Assembly: GCA_012295275.1 (NCBI GenBank)
Contig: CM022677.1
Coordinates: 20,929,223 to 20,988,130 of the forward strand
DNA from: Chrysomallon squamiferum
Taxonomy: Eukaryota; Mollusca; Gastropoda; Neomphalida; Peltospiridae
Direction of reading: 5' to 3'
Length of the DNA: 58,908 nucleotides
Part shown: positions 25,929 through 39,279 of the stretch, one piece after another
How positions within the stretch are numbered: the stretch's first letter is position 1
Layout: each line of letters starts with the position of its first letter
The notes under the pieces: generated by a model
Database searches by the model: none
Seen by the model: the letters and a program-made list of their open reading frames with translations, nothing else
Told to the model about the DNA's origin: nothing
Made by a program: the position numbers and the translations under genes

Positions 25929-26035
25929 TACTCCTGACCACTTTAAGTACGGACCTTTGAGGTTTGCAATCAATCTGAAAAATCTGAACTGTATCAATCA
26001 CCTTCAAACGCACAAATCAGTTTTACATTTAACAG

Positions 26036-26036
<1 letters not shown>

Positions 26037-26094
<58 letters not shown>
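26037..26094. repeat. (AAT)n microsatellite
   Basis: Followed by CAG/AAC/AAT units to 26145 and a TTA tract at 26288-26370. Confidence 0.93.
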
Positions 26095-26097
<3 letters not shown>

Positions 26098-26284
26098 CAG
26101 CAACAGCAACATCAGTAACAACAACAATAATAATAATAATAATAAAGACAGACACATAAGCTAATAAAATATATATCCTTAGAATGTACTGAATTTACCA
26201 GCTAATATTATTCATTCATTCATTTGTAAAGAAATGAAGTTATATAATGCGTAGATCTCAACAAAAACAACAACAAAAAACAAA

Positions 26285-26338
<54 letters not shown>

Positions 26339-26509
26339 GATTATCATTATTATTATTATTATTATTATTATCTGCACATGATTAAGAATCATGCTTTCAT
26401 TTTGTGTTCCGTTTTTTCATTTGTACAGTCTATTTATATCTCCAGTTTAGTATTCAAGTTTATCTTCGTCCGCGAAGTGCATAACCTTACATTCTCGTTC
26501 TGTAATTAT

Positions 26510-26514
<5 letters not shown>

Positions 26515-26601
<87 letters not shown>

Positions 26602-26622
26602 ATCTCTCTGTCTCTCTCTCTC
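26515..26622. repeat. (CT)n microsatellite with CA flank
   Basis: About 50 CT units followed by ACAC-rich DNA to 26712. Confidence 0.95.
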
Positions 26623-26822
26623 ACACACACACACATATACACACACATACACACATATAGACACAGGAACAGACACACATACACACGCATATATACACAC
26701 ACACACACACAATATCGATCTACCCATGTGTGTGTATGCGGATGTGTGAATGTGTGCGCTGTGTGTGTGTGTTTGTGTGTAAAGGTATAAAAACATATTT
26801 ATTTTATTTTATTTATAATTTT

Positions 26823-26832
26823 GAGAGAGAGA

Positions 26833-26891
<59 letters not shown>
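26823..26891. repeat. (GA)n microsatellite
   Basis: About 34 GA units with one TGA break; a TTA tract follows at 26926-26977. Confidence 0.95.
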
Positions 26892-26896
<5 letters not shown>

Positions 26897-26929
26897 AAAC
26901 ATGAGTGAGTGATAATATTTTAATTATTA

Positions 26930-26974
<45 letters not shown>

Positions 26975-26977
<3 letters not shown>

Positions 26978-27200
26978 GTGTACGTGACTAAAAGCACACG
27001 TTCACTTTGTATCTTGTTTTCCTTTTGTACGGTTTATTTATATATCTGCTATAAAGACACGATACCCGCCAGTTCACTATTCAAGTTCAAAAGTGATTTA
27101 TGTTTTGCCGTTGAAATGTATGATCTTTGTCTGTTCCTCTACCAGCGAGTTGGTGTGTATATTATTATAACATGTGTGACAAACATTTATAACATTCACT
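26975..27200. repeat. Dispersed repeat family C, copy 2
   Basis: Starts tgtgtacgtgactaaaagca like copy 1 and runs to cattcactaatctg. Frame not kept between copies. Confidence 0.75.
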
Positions 27201-27339
27201 AATCTGTACAAATTATACTAAGATTTTTTTATTTCTGTTTATTTTATCATAAACATATAAATCTTTAAAGAGTTTTTTTTTCTTCTTGTTAGAAAAGTTT
27301 CGCTAAAAATTTAAATTTTACGCCCCTTCTTTCTGTCAG

Positions 27340-27471
27340 TTGGTATCGTCCTCTCACCGAGAGTCATCTGTCAAAACCGGATTCTCCGCACAAACTGGGA
27401 CGAAAATAAACTGGGACGAAAATAAAAGAAATTTTGTTCAAGTGATAAATGTTTCATTTCGATATTCAAAG
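27340..27471 (+). other. Leader-exon module, copy 2 (5' exon of RING-NHL gene?)
   Basis: An intact acceptor (tttctgtcag, AG ending 27339) and donor (caaag then gtaagaac at 27472) frame a 132-nt exon. It shares ttggtatc, the gagtcatctgtcaaaaccgg-like stretch and ccgcacaaa with the copies at 38271 and 54379. It contains a direct duplication of ctgggacgaaaataaa. It has no frame common to all copies, so it is probably an untranslated exon of the gene at 29986-31858. Confidence 0.5.
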
Positions 27472-27964
27472 GTAAGAACATGTTTTACTGTTATTGTTAT
27501 TGTTGTTCTTATTCTAAGATATTTTAAAATAGAATTTTATTCTTTAGTTTATGCTCTTAAAATTTAGTAGACAATTGTATCGGTGTTTCACGCAATGATT
27601 ACAGGGGAGGTCAGAGGTGGATAGAGGAAAGTAATGTCTGGTTATGGGCTGTAGCAATTTTCTGTCTCTAAGTCAATTCCGCGAATATTTTATCAAAAGC
27701 CGTGATATGTGACTAGCAATATAAGGTACCCGTCCCATGACGTCAACAGATTTCTTTTCTTCCATTCTCTCTGACGTCATAAACCATACGTACTGACTCT
27801 ACAAAACTGTTCATTTAAAATGTGTTTAGTGCGACATCAATAAGTTTTGTCCTCACTATTCTGCAGAAATGTCATTTGTTTACGAAAGTTTTGAAATGTA
27901 AATTCATAATTGTTATTTTCAATATATATACTTCCATGAAGATCAAGTTTCTTTTATTGCACTC

Positions 27965-27996
27965 ATAATAATAATAATAACAACAACAACAACAAC

Positions 27997-28073
<77 letters not shown>

Positions 28074-28087
28074 TAATAATAATAATA
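27965..28087. repeat. (AAT)n/(AAC)n microsatellite
   Basis: About 40 units. Confidence 0.95.
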
Positions 28088-28345
28088 AAAGCAAGAAATT
28101 GTCAAAGAATTGAAACACTTTTGTTTCTTCTTTCTTGATTGTTTTTAAAAGTTACACTACTCAGATTTAGCAGTCAATGGTAGGAAGATGATCAGTGTTT
28201 TGTAACCACAATGGTCAAAATTTATTTCTTATTACTTAATTTTTCTTTTACATATTTATTAATTTATTTTCTGTTACTTCAAAGAAAACTGGATAACATA
28301 TTTAGTTATTTATTTGGATAAAATTACTATTGTTTTTATTATCAA

Positions 28346-28384
<39 letters not shown>

Positions 28385-28489
28385 GTTCGTTTCATTTCAT
28401 TTATTTCTTTTCTGTCCGCCATTGTAAATGTGTCTGTGTGATTTAGTAACAACTGTAAGATTATCATGAGTTAGTATAGTTAAAGGAAA

Positions 28490-29306
<817 letters not shown>

Positions 29307-29314
29307 TGTGTTTG

Positions 29315-29551
29315 CAGTGATGTACCAACAGGGTGGGGCCGAACTGGCGGTGGCTCCGAGCATTCAAATGACAGCTGGTATCATTTGGTGAAAACAACTT
29401 AGTAAATTTGGTTGATTTATATTTAATCGAATAAAGTGTTTATTTTCTGTTTCATCATAATATTTCTCAGTACTAGGCCATATATTTGAGTCGCTGGGGC
29501 ATACAGTCAAAGAGTTGGTCCTGGGCATCACCAGACCTCTGCACGCCACTG
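29315..29551. mobile_element. hAT-type MITE
   Basis: The left end cagtgatgtaccaacagg and right end (reverse complement) cagtggcgtgcagagg resemble CAGTG-type hAT termini. The 8 bp outside match in 7 of 8 positions (tgtgtttg at 29307-29314, cgtgtttg at 29552-29559), as an 8-bp hAT target-site duplication should. At 237 bp it has no transposase. Confidence 0.65.
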
Positions 29552-29589
29552 CGTGTTTGTCTCATGTAACTGAAACCTGGTTTCCACAG

Positions 29590-29636
29590 CAATACATCCT
29601 GATTCCTCTTGTCTTTGTTAGAAAATATCGAACCAG
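29590..29636 (+). other. Small untranslated exon candidate
   Basis: A good acceptor (ctggtttccacag, AG ending 29589) and a consensus donor (accag then gtaagaac) frame 47 nt without an ATG. It lies between leader copy 2 and the RING exon, so it may be a second 5' exon. The hAT MITE sits 38 bp upstream. Confidence 0.4.
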
Positions 29637-29671
29637 GTAAGAACTCAATTTTGTTTTATACAAGTTGCATT

Positions 29672-29816
<145 letters not shown>

Positions 29817-29985
29817 GTTTCGTTAAGATATGGTGATGATATATTTTCCGATCCTAGATTTACTTGTTTTTATATTATTATTTATTAATTTGTATTTATT
29901 TATTTACTTAATTATAACTATTATTGTTGTTATTGTTGTCCTTATCATTATTAATAATATTGTTATTATTATTATTTTCACAGAT

Positions 29986-31858
29986 ATGGCTACAGGTACT
30001 GATGAAATGTCTTGCCGTCTGTGTTTCAACAATTTGAAAACACCGCGAGTTTTGACTTGCAAACACAGTTTCTGTACGCCCTGTCTTCTGGATTACTTCC
30101 AGACTTATTACCGAAAGAAGGACAATAACAAAGAAATCTTGTGTCCGTTTTGTATGAGTAGCGTTGTCATTCCAAACAGAACGAAACCAGTGCAAACATG
30201 GGCAGCTCAGTTTCCTCTAAACATTTCACTAGTGGAGGCTATTAACAGATCAAAGTCTGGTGAGTCAGCAGTGTTGTGTTTAGATACAGTGATTTTTTAA
30301 CTAATAACATTTATGTCGTTTATTAACCATTGTAGCAGGCTCATAAAGAAAACAAATCCTATAAAATATTTCTGATAAAATAGCATTATCATTATTATTT
30401 TAATTTTCTTTCTTTTTTATTTTCTTAATTTGTTTACTTTTTATTTTTTGTTTTATATTTACTTTCATTTCAGTTCCTAGAAAACGAAAGGCTGAGGAAA
30501 TTTCTACGAGAGTCAAAAAAACAAAAGACACAGGCACACACATAGATACACAGACAGACAAACTCAAACCCACAGACACCATTAACACGAAGAAACAACA
30601 TACAGACACAAAAATAAATAGACAGACAGACAAACTCAAACCCACAGACACCATTAACACGAAGAAACAACATACAGACACAAAAATAAATAGACAGACA
30701 GACAAACTCAAACCCACAGACACCATTAACACGAAGAAACAACATACAGACACAAAAATAAATAGACAGACAGACAAACTCAAACCCACAGACACCATTA
30801 ACACGAAGAAACAACATACAGACACAAAAATAAATAGACAGACAGACAAACTCAAACCCACAGACACCATTAACACGAAGAAACAACATACGGACACAAG
30901 AATAAATAGACAGACAGACAAACTCAAACACACAGACACCATTAACACGAAGAAACAGCATACAGACACAAAAATAAATAGACAGACAGACAAACTCAAA
31001 CACACAGACACCATTAACACGAAGAAACAACATACGGACACAAGAATAAATAGACAGACAGACAAACTCAAACACACAGACACCATTAACACGAAAACAC
31101 CAAAGGATATGTTAGATCCTTGGCTATTCTCCATCCTGGTGTCAGTTGAGGACAACAGTAAAATTGTTGTCAGTGATTTGCATAATAACTGCATAAAACG
31201 TTTTTGTTTAAAAAACAAATCAGTAATAAACAGGTATGAAACTCGTTCTTCACCACGTGGTCTTATAGAAATACGTTGTCAGCAGGGTGTTGTTGCAGCC
31301 GTTGTTCTTCTGCCACTTAACTATGAAATAGTGTTTATCAATTTGGAAAATTTCAAACTGATCGAAACTGTTGAAACTGAAAAACAGTATCGGCACGTAG
31401 CTGTGTTACACCGCAACCGTCTGGCAGTCACTACTGGTCAGAACCTGGACATATTGACAGAGAGTGGTCAGCACATTAATTCTATCTCACAACATTTGAT
31501 TCCCAGACCTTCCCATCTCACCGTTCACAATCAATGTATTATTGTTGCGTCAGAAAGAAAAAATGGAAGCAGTTTATTTTGTGTGACGTCATCAGGTGAC
31601 GTCAGATGGGAGGCACATGATTCAGAGAGACTGAGAGACTTGAGAGGTGTTACATGTGACAGAGAGGGAAATATCTTTGTCTGTGATTTTAGTAGAAATT
31701 GTGTTGTTCAGTTGTCACGAGACGGAAAAATCGTACGTGACATCCTCACTGACCAGGATGGATTATCTGGACCTTTGTCTGTTTGCTGTCGTACTAACAA
31801 ATTGTACGTGGGACAGAACAACGGAGATATCAAAGTATTTACTTGGTGTAAAATGTAA
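29986..31858 (+). CDS. RING-NHL protein (TRIM-like E3 ligase)
   Basis: Two coding exons: 29986-30259 (acceptor cag before 29984, donor gtgagt, phase 1) and 30474-31858. They total 1659 nt, or 552 residues. Residues 10-56 form a C3HC4 RING: C10, C13, C25, H27, C30, C33, C53, C56. There is no B-box. Where relatives have a coiled coil there is a basic KRK stretch and then about 7.5 copies of a 24-residue repeat (QTDKLKPTDTINTKKQ plus HTDTKINR). The C-terminal ~250 residues are an NHL-like beta-propeller, with motifs ILVSVEDNSKIVVSD, LENFKLIETV, LTVHNQCIIVASE and NIFVCDFSRNCVVQLSRDGK. RING predicts E2 binding and ubiquitin transfer; NHL domains bind protein or RNA. AATAAA at 31936. This is the only undamaged RING copy here. 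Confidence 0.88.
30536..31100 (+). repeat. 72-bp in-frame coding repeat
   Basis: Exact 72-bp period: the mark aaactc occurs at 30560, 30632, 30704, 30776, 30848, 30920, 30992 and 31064. Units differ by few bases. The later units alternate (cggacacaag in two, cagcatacag in the one between), implying spread by two-unit blocks. All units keep the NHL exon in frame. Confidence 0.95.
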
Positions 31859-31952
31859 ACTTCAAACTATCTGCTAAGTCAGTTTCAGCTTAACTGTTTA
31901 GGAATTAAAAGTCAGCAGACTTACATGAACTGGTAAATAAACAGAAAACCAG

Positions 31953-31953
<1 letters not shown>

Positions 31954-31990
<37 letters not shown>
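31954..31990. repeat. (AT)n microsatellite
   Basis: In the 3' flank of the RING-NHL gene. Confidence 0.93.
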
Positions 31991-31996
<6 letters not shown>

Positions 31997-32215
31997 TGTA
32001 TGCCTTTATTACTACATGTCCTAAAGTTAATGAAATATAAAACTGAATTTCACTTTACCTAAAAACTAAATTCTTAAGTCATTATTTCATTTAAATTTGT
32101 TTCGTAAAGTGTATGTCTGATTCTTTGTACAATGTAATTAAAGAGTATAATACGTAATAAATATGAACATTAAGATACAAAAGCATTGATTTCTATTTTA
32201 CATATTTGAGTATAT

Positions 32216-32246
<31 letters not shown>

Positions 32247-32302
32247 TTAACAGGTCATACAAATTAGTTTTCTTGGGGGATTCCTAGCTTAATGCAAATC
32301 CT

Positions 32303-32323
32303 CTTCTTCTTCTTTTTCTTCTT

Positions 32324-32354
<31 letters not shown>

Positions 32355-32364
32355 TTATTATTAC

Positions 32365-32411
<47 letters not shown>

Positions 32412-32412
32412 G
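32303..32412. repeat. (TTC)n then (TTA)n
   Basis: Compound tract. A further (AAT)n lies at 32588-32660. Non-coding. Confidence 0.93.
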
Positions 32413-32586
32413 CATTATTGTTATTAAATGGCATATTTTATAATATTTCTCTTCACGGATATGAAGGATGCTCTTTGTTTCCACTCGTTCAAGTGGAACA
32501 AGGAAATAAATTGTTGCACGTCTTCTTATATTGAACTGAAATCAGTCTGAAACTGTTTTTAAACCAGAGCAGATTACAAAACAGAA

Positions 32587-32658
<72 letters not shown>

Positions 32659-32832
32659 TAAAGAAAACAAGAACAAAATAAGAGAATAAAGAATCAAAGT
32701 AAGATAGGTCACCAGAAAGGTAGATGTATATAGATATAGATATACATATATATATACAAACATACATTAACTCCTACATAACAACACAAGAAATATACAT
32801 ATATATCTATTGAATAATACGTCGTTCATTCA

Positions 32833-32930
32833 TTCTATATCAGCAATTTCGATCCCCGAACCGTTGAGTCTCACATTTCGCCATCACAGTCTGATTGTTG
32901 TATCAGATGAAACAAATGTAAACTTTCATT
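32833..32930 (+). pseudogene. Short NHL-domain gene fragment
   Basis: attctatatcagcaatttcg, then gatccccgaaccgttgagtc and cagtctgattgttgtatcag, line up with the propeller codons ISTDLIPKPSFLTVHDQCLIV of the gene at 55180-56409 (DNA near 56020-56100). Both flanks lose similarity. About 100 bp of relic. Confidence 0.7.
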
Positions 32931-33029
32931 AAAACCTGGTACTGGTTATTTCTTAGGGGATCCCTAGCATATTGAAATGTTTTTCTTTCCGATTCATCGT
33001 CTTCTTCTTCAGAATTAACTGATTCAAAA

Positions 33030-33360
33030 AATCAATGAATTAAAATAGAATGAAAGTTTTATACTGAATGAAAGTTTTATACTGAATGAAAATTTTATAC
33101 TGAATGAAAGTTTTATATTGTATGCCTTTCGTAAATACGTTTGACAGTTACATTTTTTTCTTCTTCTTCTTTCCTGAGAGTGAAATGACGAAAAGTTGAT
33201 TTGTTTTTAATACTTTAATACTAAAAACCAACTTTAAAACAAACAGATATTTATATTTTTAAAGTTTTAAGAAGAAAAGAAATTTAATTATGAAACAAGT
33301 AGTATGATTTAGTAACATGAAGGACATTTTATATTTCAGTATTATCGTAAAAGGTATCAC
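33030..33360. repeat. Dispersed block shared with 35600-35850 and 58340-58620
   Basis: gaatgaaagttttatactga (locally triplicated at 33050-33118), then ttcctgagagtgaaatga and acatgaaggacattttatat. Non-coding. Confidence 0.75.
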
Positions 33361-34090
33361 AAAAACAGAAACATAAACACAAAAACTAGACAAACAAATT
33401 CATAATGATATGTATTAATCTGTAGTTGAAATTAACCACAAATAAAACAAATGTCTGATTGTTAAGTGTTTCTATTCTATTATTGTGAAACGTCACTGGT
33501 TCAGTTCAGCTTGCAACTTCAAACACGGGGTTGTCAAATGATGCAGTTTCTTCAGTTTCTTCTGATATTGCTCTATTCGTTTTCTCATGAAATGTTTCAT
33601 AAGCAAGTTTCAGTTTCTTCGTCCTGTGAACGAAATTATAATTTACTTTCTTTTTAATATTTAATTTTTTTTGTTAATATTTCGAAACGTCTTCAAAACG
33701 TGACAAGATGTCAAACTGGAAACCTCACTAGAAATCTTAGACTCGAGTTTTATGTCCAGGTGTCAGAGATCTGGTTTCTTCTTTTCTCTGTTGTTCACGT
33801 AGACGTTAGTTTGAGAAAAGGGACTGATTCAGAATAGTCACAGAGGAGGGTGACAGGGCCGGTACTGAAATTTGTAGAAATTAATGGCGATAAACAATAA
33901 AACAAAACAAAACACTTCCGACTTTTTTGTTTTAGTTTCATTCATATAAATATAGAACAATAGTTGGAGAGACAGATAAATCGACAGAGATCCAACAGTA
34001 ACATTGGAAACATAATGGTAAAATGTGCAAACAATTTCTTAGACAGGGAAATGATATTAATTAAACAGTTAATAAAATAACTTTACAGAT
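33360..34090. repeat. ~0.75-kb duplication, copy 1
   Basis: From aacagaaacataaacacaaa through tctgattgttaagtgtttct, the family A repeat at 33700-33880 and atcgacagagatccaacagt. The second copy is 35850-36625. The 63-codon frame at 33466 is present in both copies, but no splice context or known family supports it. Confidence 0.85.
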
Positions 34091-34109
34091 GGTTTCCTTT
34101 TCATGATCG

Positions 34110-34400
<291 letters not shown>

Positions 34401-34409
34401 ACACTGTTC

Positions 34410-34590
34410 TCAAAACGTGACTTGATGTGAAACTGGTTATCTCACTGGATATATATACACACGTATACATTAAATCCGTATGTTAGAAATCTTGTATCGT
34501 ACTTTCTTTACTCTGCACGCTCAAGTTGATGTGAGAAAAAGTGTGAATCACAATAATAACAGAGGAGGATGACAGGGCCGATACTTACTT
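34410..34590. repeat. Dispersed repeat family A, copy 4
   Basis: cgtgacttgatgtgaaactg, then acagaggaggatgacagggc. A TTA tract follows at 34603-34645. Confidence 0.75.
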
Positions 34591-34602
34591 ACAAGAAATT
34601 AC

Positions 34603-34639
<37 letters not shown>

Positions 34640-34647
<8 letters not shown>

Positions 34648-35301
34648 TTAATACTATTTCACGTATTTTAAGATACATTAAATGATTGAACGAAGTATTT
34701 TCTCTGTACCCAATGTTACATTCGATACGCTTCAGTTCATTGTTAAGTTTACACAAGATTTATTTTTGTCCACGAAGTATTTTATCTGTGTCAGTGACGC
34801 GGTTTTACTGAATCACGCGATTGCCAGATTATTGTCGTTTTACAGAAGAGAGATAATATTTGATACCAGTGTCAGGTCACAGGCACGTTGACATACCGGC
34901 TGTCTTAACCTACATTTTTTTACAACACATTTCCACTGAGAATTAGATGAAAATCAAATACACACAGATAAAATTGTCAGCCAGTTTGTACTACTTTCTT
35001 CTCATTCCTCCATGGGTGGACCTAGGAAGACTGCGAGGGTGTGGGTACGCACCCCGCCCAACCTCCCCTGGGTACAGGTCTAGGTCACTTCTCTCACTGA
35101 AATACTTAATTCGATGCACTTTTGATATAACAAAATGTATGAATTGAAATATTTAATATTAGATAGTCTGAAACGTTTTCTTTCTTTATCACTGCAAACA
35201 TTTTTCACATATTGAACTGTTCTTGTTATTAGTCTGTATTATGAAACAATTTCAAATTCTCAAAAGGGGAGAACGGGCAGCTAACTTAACACACAGACAC
35301 A

Positions 35302-35349
<48 letters not shown>

Positions 35350-35510
35350 TTGTGAAACATTGTATAAATGTTCTGTTCACAAAATATCAAGGATGTTCTT
35401 TGCTATTAATACGTACAAACAACAACAAATAATAACTGATATTTCAAAAACATGATTATCAGTTTATACTGAATTTACGATACCCTTTAAAAATATCAGA
35501 TGTCTTCAAA
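34640..35510. repeat. Family B repeat and flank, shared with 57460-58150
   Basis: The family B core (34700-34890) is followed by ctaggaagactgcgagggtg, gggtacgcaccccgcccaac, aatttcaaattctcaaaagg and a TTA tract (35301-35349). All appear in the same order at 57500-58150. Non-coding. Confidence 0.82.
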
Positions 35511-35849
35511 ACGTGAATAGATGTGAAACTGGAAACCTCACTGGAAATCTTAGATTCGAGTTTTAAGTCCAGGTGTTAGAGATCAGGTTTCTTCTTTTGT
35601 GCAAAATAGAATGAAAGTTTTATAATGAATGCCTTTCGTAAGTAAGTTTGACATTTACATGTTTTCGTCTTCTTCTTCTTTTTTCCTGAGAGTGAAACCA
35701 ACTTTATAACAAACATATTTTTACATGTTTTTCTTCCTTTTTTGAAGTTTTAACAAGAACAGAAATTTAATTATGAAACTAGTAGTATGACTTAGTAACA
35801 TGAAGGAAATTTTATATTTCAGTATTATCATAAAAGTTATCACAAAAAC

Positions 35850-35888
35850 AGAAACATAAACACAAAAACTAGACAAACAAATTCATAA

Positions 35889-35951
<63 letters not shown>

Positions 35952-36625
35952 TCTGTAGTTGAAATTAACCACAAATAAAACAAATGTCTGATTGTTAAGT
36001 GTTTCTATTCTATTATTGTGAAACGTCACTGGTTCAGTTCAGCTTGCAAGTTCAAACACTGGGTTGTCAAATGATGCAGTTTCTTCAGTTTCTTCTGATA
36101 CTGTTTCATTTGTTTTCTCAGGAAATGTTTCATAAGGAAGTTTCAGTTTCTCCGACCTGTGAACGAAATTATAATTTACTTTCTTTTTAATATTTTAATT
36201 TTTTGTTAATATTTCGAAACGTCTTCAAAATGTGACAAGATGTCAAACTGGAAACCTCACTAGAAATCTTAGACTTGAGTTTTAAGTCCAGGTGTAAGAG
36301 ATCAGGTTTCTTATTTTCTCTATTGTGTACGTAGACGTTAGTTTGAGAAAAGAGACTGATTCACAATAGTCACAGAGGAGGGTGACAGGGCCGGTACTGA
36401 GATGTGTAGAAATTAATGGCAATAAACTAAAACAAACAAACAAAACACTTCCGACTTTTTTTTAGTTTCATACATATAAATATACAACAATAGTTGAAGA
36501 GACAGAAAAATCGCAGATAGCGAACAGTAACATTGGAAACATAAATGATAAAATATGCAAACAATTTCTTAGATAGGGAAATAATATTAATTAAACAGTT
36601 ATTAAAATAACTTTACAAATGTTTT
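35850..36625. repeat. ~0.75-kb duplication, copy 2
   Basis: Second copy of 33360-34090. An (AT)n tract at 35890-35947 has expanded in this copy only. Confidence 0.85.
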
Positions 36626-36818
36626 CCTGTTTATGATCGCGCGGGACGAACTATATCAATATCTTTCACACAAATAAATCAGTTTTACTTTAAACACGAA
36701 TAATAATAATAAGAACAAGAACAATAATAATAAAGTCAGAGACACACGTTTTATTTAGTCAACTAATAAATTGTACAGGGTGTCCCATAAAATTCCATAC
36801 ATATGAAAAATAAATGTT

Positions 36819-36858
<40 letters not shown>

Positions 36859-37021
36859 TTTTGTTTAATTTTATTTTTTTATTATATAAAATATATAATA
36901 CATAGATAGCAAAACAAAAAAATATTTTTATTATTGTTGTTGTTGTTATTATTACTATTGTTATTATTACTACTATTATTATTATTATTACTATTATTTT
37001 TACTACTACTACTACTACTAC

Positions 37022-37054
<33 letters not shown>

Positions 37055-37305
37055 GTGCACTTGACTATATATGATGCGTTTGCTTCTACAAACCAGTTGC
37101 TCTGTCTGTTATTAATACAGGCTGTAAGATAGATTTTGAGTTAATAATTTTTTTCACTCGTATCTATGTTTGTTAATAAAACATAATCTTATCTTTATCT
37201 CCAATCGTGGTGTTTATTTATAAATCTTACAAACATATGACATTCGCCATTTTCTATTCATGTTTAAAAGACTACCACACCATGATGACATATTTAGTAA
37301 CAATA

Positions 37306-37344
<39 letters not shown>

Positions 37345-37561
37345 TACTGCCTTTGTTACAAAAACTGTGCTACCTAGTTGGTATTTATTTGAACAGTTAT
37401 AAATAAAATTAACTATTTAAAAGTAAACAAATAAAAAGAAAGAATACACACATATATGCGCATGTATTCAGATAAACGGATATACATACACACATGGGTA
37501 GAAATATATTGTCCGTCTGTGTGACTGTGTGTGCCTGTGTCTGAATGTGTGTGTGTGTGTA

Positions 37562-37578
<17 letters not shown>
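36626..37578. other. Simple-repeat spacer
   Basis: TTTA (36820-36857), TTG/TTA/TAC (36930-37052) and AAT (37305-37342) tracts, with parts resembling family C near 37060-37260. No exon seen. Confidence 0.6.

Positions 37579-37659
<81 letters not shown>
37579..37659. repeat. (GA)n microsatellite
   Basis: About 40 GA units following a TG tract. Confidence 0.95.
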
Positions 37660-37660
<1 letters not shown>

Positions 37661-38270
37661 AATGCTAAATGATGAACTGATGAGATACCTTGATACCTTT
37701 TTGATCGTGAATAAAAGTCTAAAAATAAATTTCATTACATTTACGTTTGTTCTAATTATACTTCCAGTTTGCGTATTATTGTCATATTTTATTATTTTTA
37801 ATATACATAATACTTAATAAATCGTATTTGCGTTCTGTCTAATTCACTAGTACAAACAGAAAATACAGATTTCACATGTGATGTTCAATGTATTACTTCA
37901 AACCATATTATCCTGTTATTTTTATTTATTTATTTATTTTATTTTATTATTTTATTTTACTTTAGTGTTTGTTGTTGTTTTGTTTTGTCTTGTTATTGTA
38001 TAACTAAAATAAATAATGATATTATCCATGTACCTACCTTATATCTGTGTGCATTTTATTGCACATGTGCATGTGTGTGTCTGTTTGTGTGTATTTTTGT
38101 GTCTATATAATGCATCTATAAATACATTTTTCTTTTCATTTTTTTTCATTTATTTGATTTTTAAATAGAAAACCGAATAATATTTGCCATTCTTTATTCC
38201 TGTTTATTTTCTCAAAAGAAAGAAATGTGTTATAGATGACTTGTAAGCTTACACCCCTTGTTTATTTCAG

Positions 38271-38409
38271 TTGGTATCTTCCTGTCACTGAGTGTCGTCT
38301 GTCAAAACCGGATTCTGCGCACAAACAACTTGAGTCACAAATCAAGATTGCAGACGAATACAAAAGAAAAGATTTCCAGGTGTTAAATTTTCCCTTTCCT
38401 AACAAAAAG
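38271..38409 (+). other. Leader-exon module, copy 3
   Basis: Acceptor tttatttcag (AG ending 38270) and donor aaaag/gtaagaca enclose 139 nt beginning ttggtatcttcctgtcactg and containing gattgcagacgaatacaaaa. A frame is open across this copy (WYLPVTECRLSKPDSAHKQL...) but is interrupted in the others, so I favour an untranslated exon. It may serve the NHL-only gene at 41341. A TTA tract follows the donor (38421-38480). Confidence 0.5.
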
Positions 38410-38425
38410 GTAAGACATATTATTA

Positions 38426-38481
<56 letters not shown>

Positions 38482-38860
38482 TAAGATATTTTAAAATAAA
38501 ACTTCGTTATTTAAGTTATGCTCTTAACAGAATTTCTGTACATACTTTTATGGGTGCTTTACGCACTGGTTAAAGTGGACAGGTGTGGCTCAGAGGTTAG
38601 GTGAAAGAAGTTTCTGACTATGGGCTGTAGCGTTTTTCTTTCCTAAAATCAAATTCGCGATTATTTGGTTATTGAGAAAAGGTACCCGTTCAATGTCGTC
38701 ATTTTTTATTTTTTTTTATTTAACTAATGATATTTATGTCCTGTATTAGACATTGTGGCAAGATCATAAAGAAATAGAAACAAATTATCTATAACGTTTT
38801 TCTACTTCGTTTTTAGTTCTGTCATATATTATTAATGATATAATTACTAGTTTTACTTTT

Positions 38861-38863
<3 letters not shown>

Positions 38864-38925
<62 letters not shown>

Positions 38926-38935
38926 CATTATTATT
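38864..38935. repeat. (TTA)n microsatellite
   Basis: About 24 units. Confidence 0.94.
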
Positions 38936-38984
38936 AGTAGTATTATTATTAATGTACTTTTAGTTGTTCTTGTTGTTGTTGTTT

Positions 38985-39250
38985 TTTTCTTTCTCTTCTT
39001 CTTCTGTTTTCTTGTTCGGCTTATTTATTATTGTAAGATTTTTTCAAAAATCAAATAAGCTTGCTTAGTTTGTTTTCTTAAGTGAATTTCTGTATATAAA
39101 TCCGTATTTCTTTTTCACACTGATTAGACGGGTAGGCTGTGACTCAGTGATTACACAACGCTGTGTCATCGTTGGGTTATACGTTTTATCCTTCTCAATG
39201 TCACTTTACTGTAACCACCAGATTTCATACAATACTTTATCAAACGACCT
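38985..39250. repeat. Local duplication, copy 1 (with 39885-40130)
   Basis: cttgttcggcttatttatta, gtgaatttctgtatataaat, gacgggtaggctgtgactca and agctgtgtcatcgttg-like sequence recur 900 bp downstream. Non-coding. Confidence 0.85.
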
Positions 39251-39279
39251 GATATGGGGTTATTATTATTATTTGTATT

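Noticed and set aside
33466-33657. 63-codon frame MFLFYYCETSLVQFS, also at 35999
   Set aside because: It is kept only because the two copies are a recent duplication; no exon borders or family similarity.
38271-38409. Leader module read as protein (WYLPVTECRLSKPDSAHKQL)
   Set aside because: The matching frame contains stops or shifts in the other copies, so an untranslated exon is more likely.
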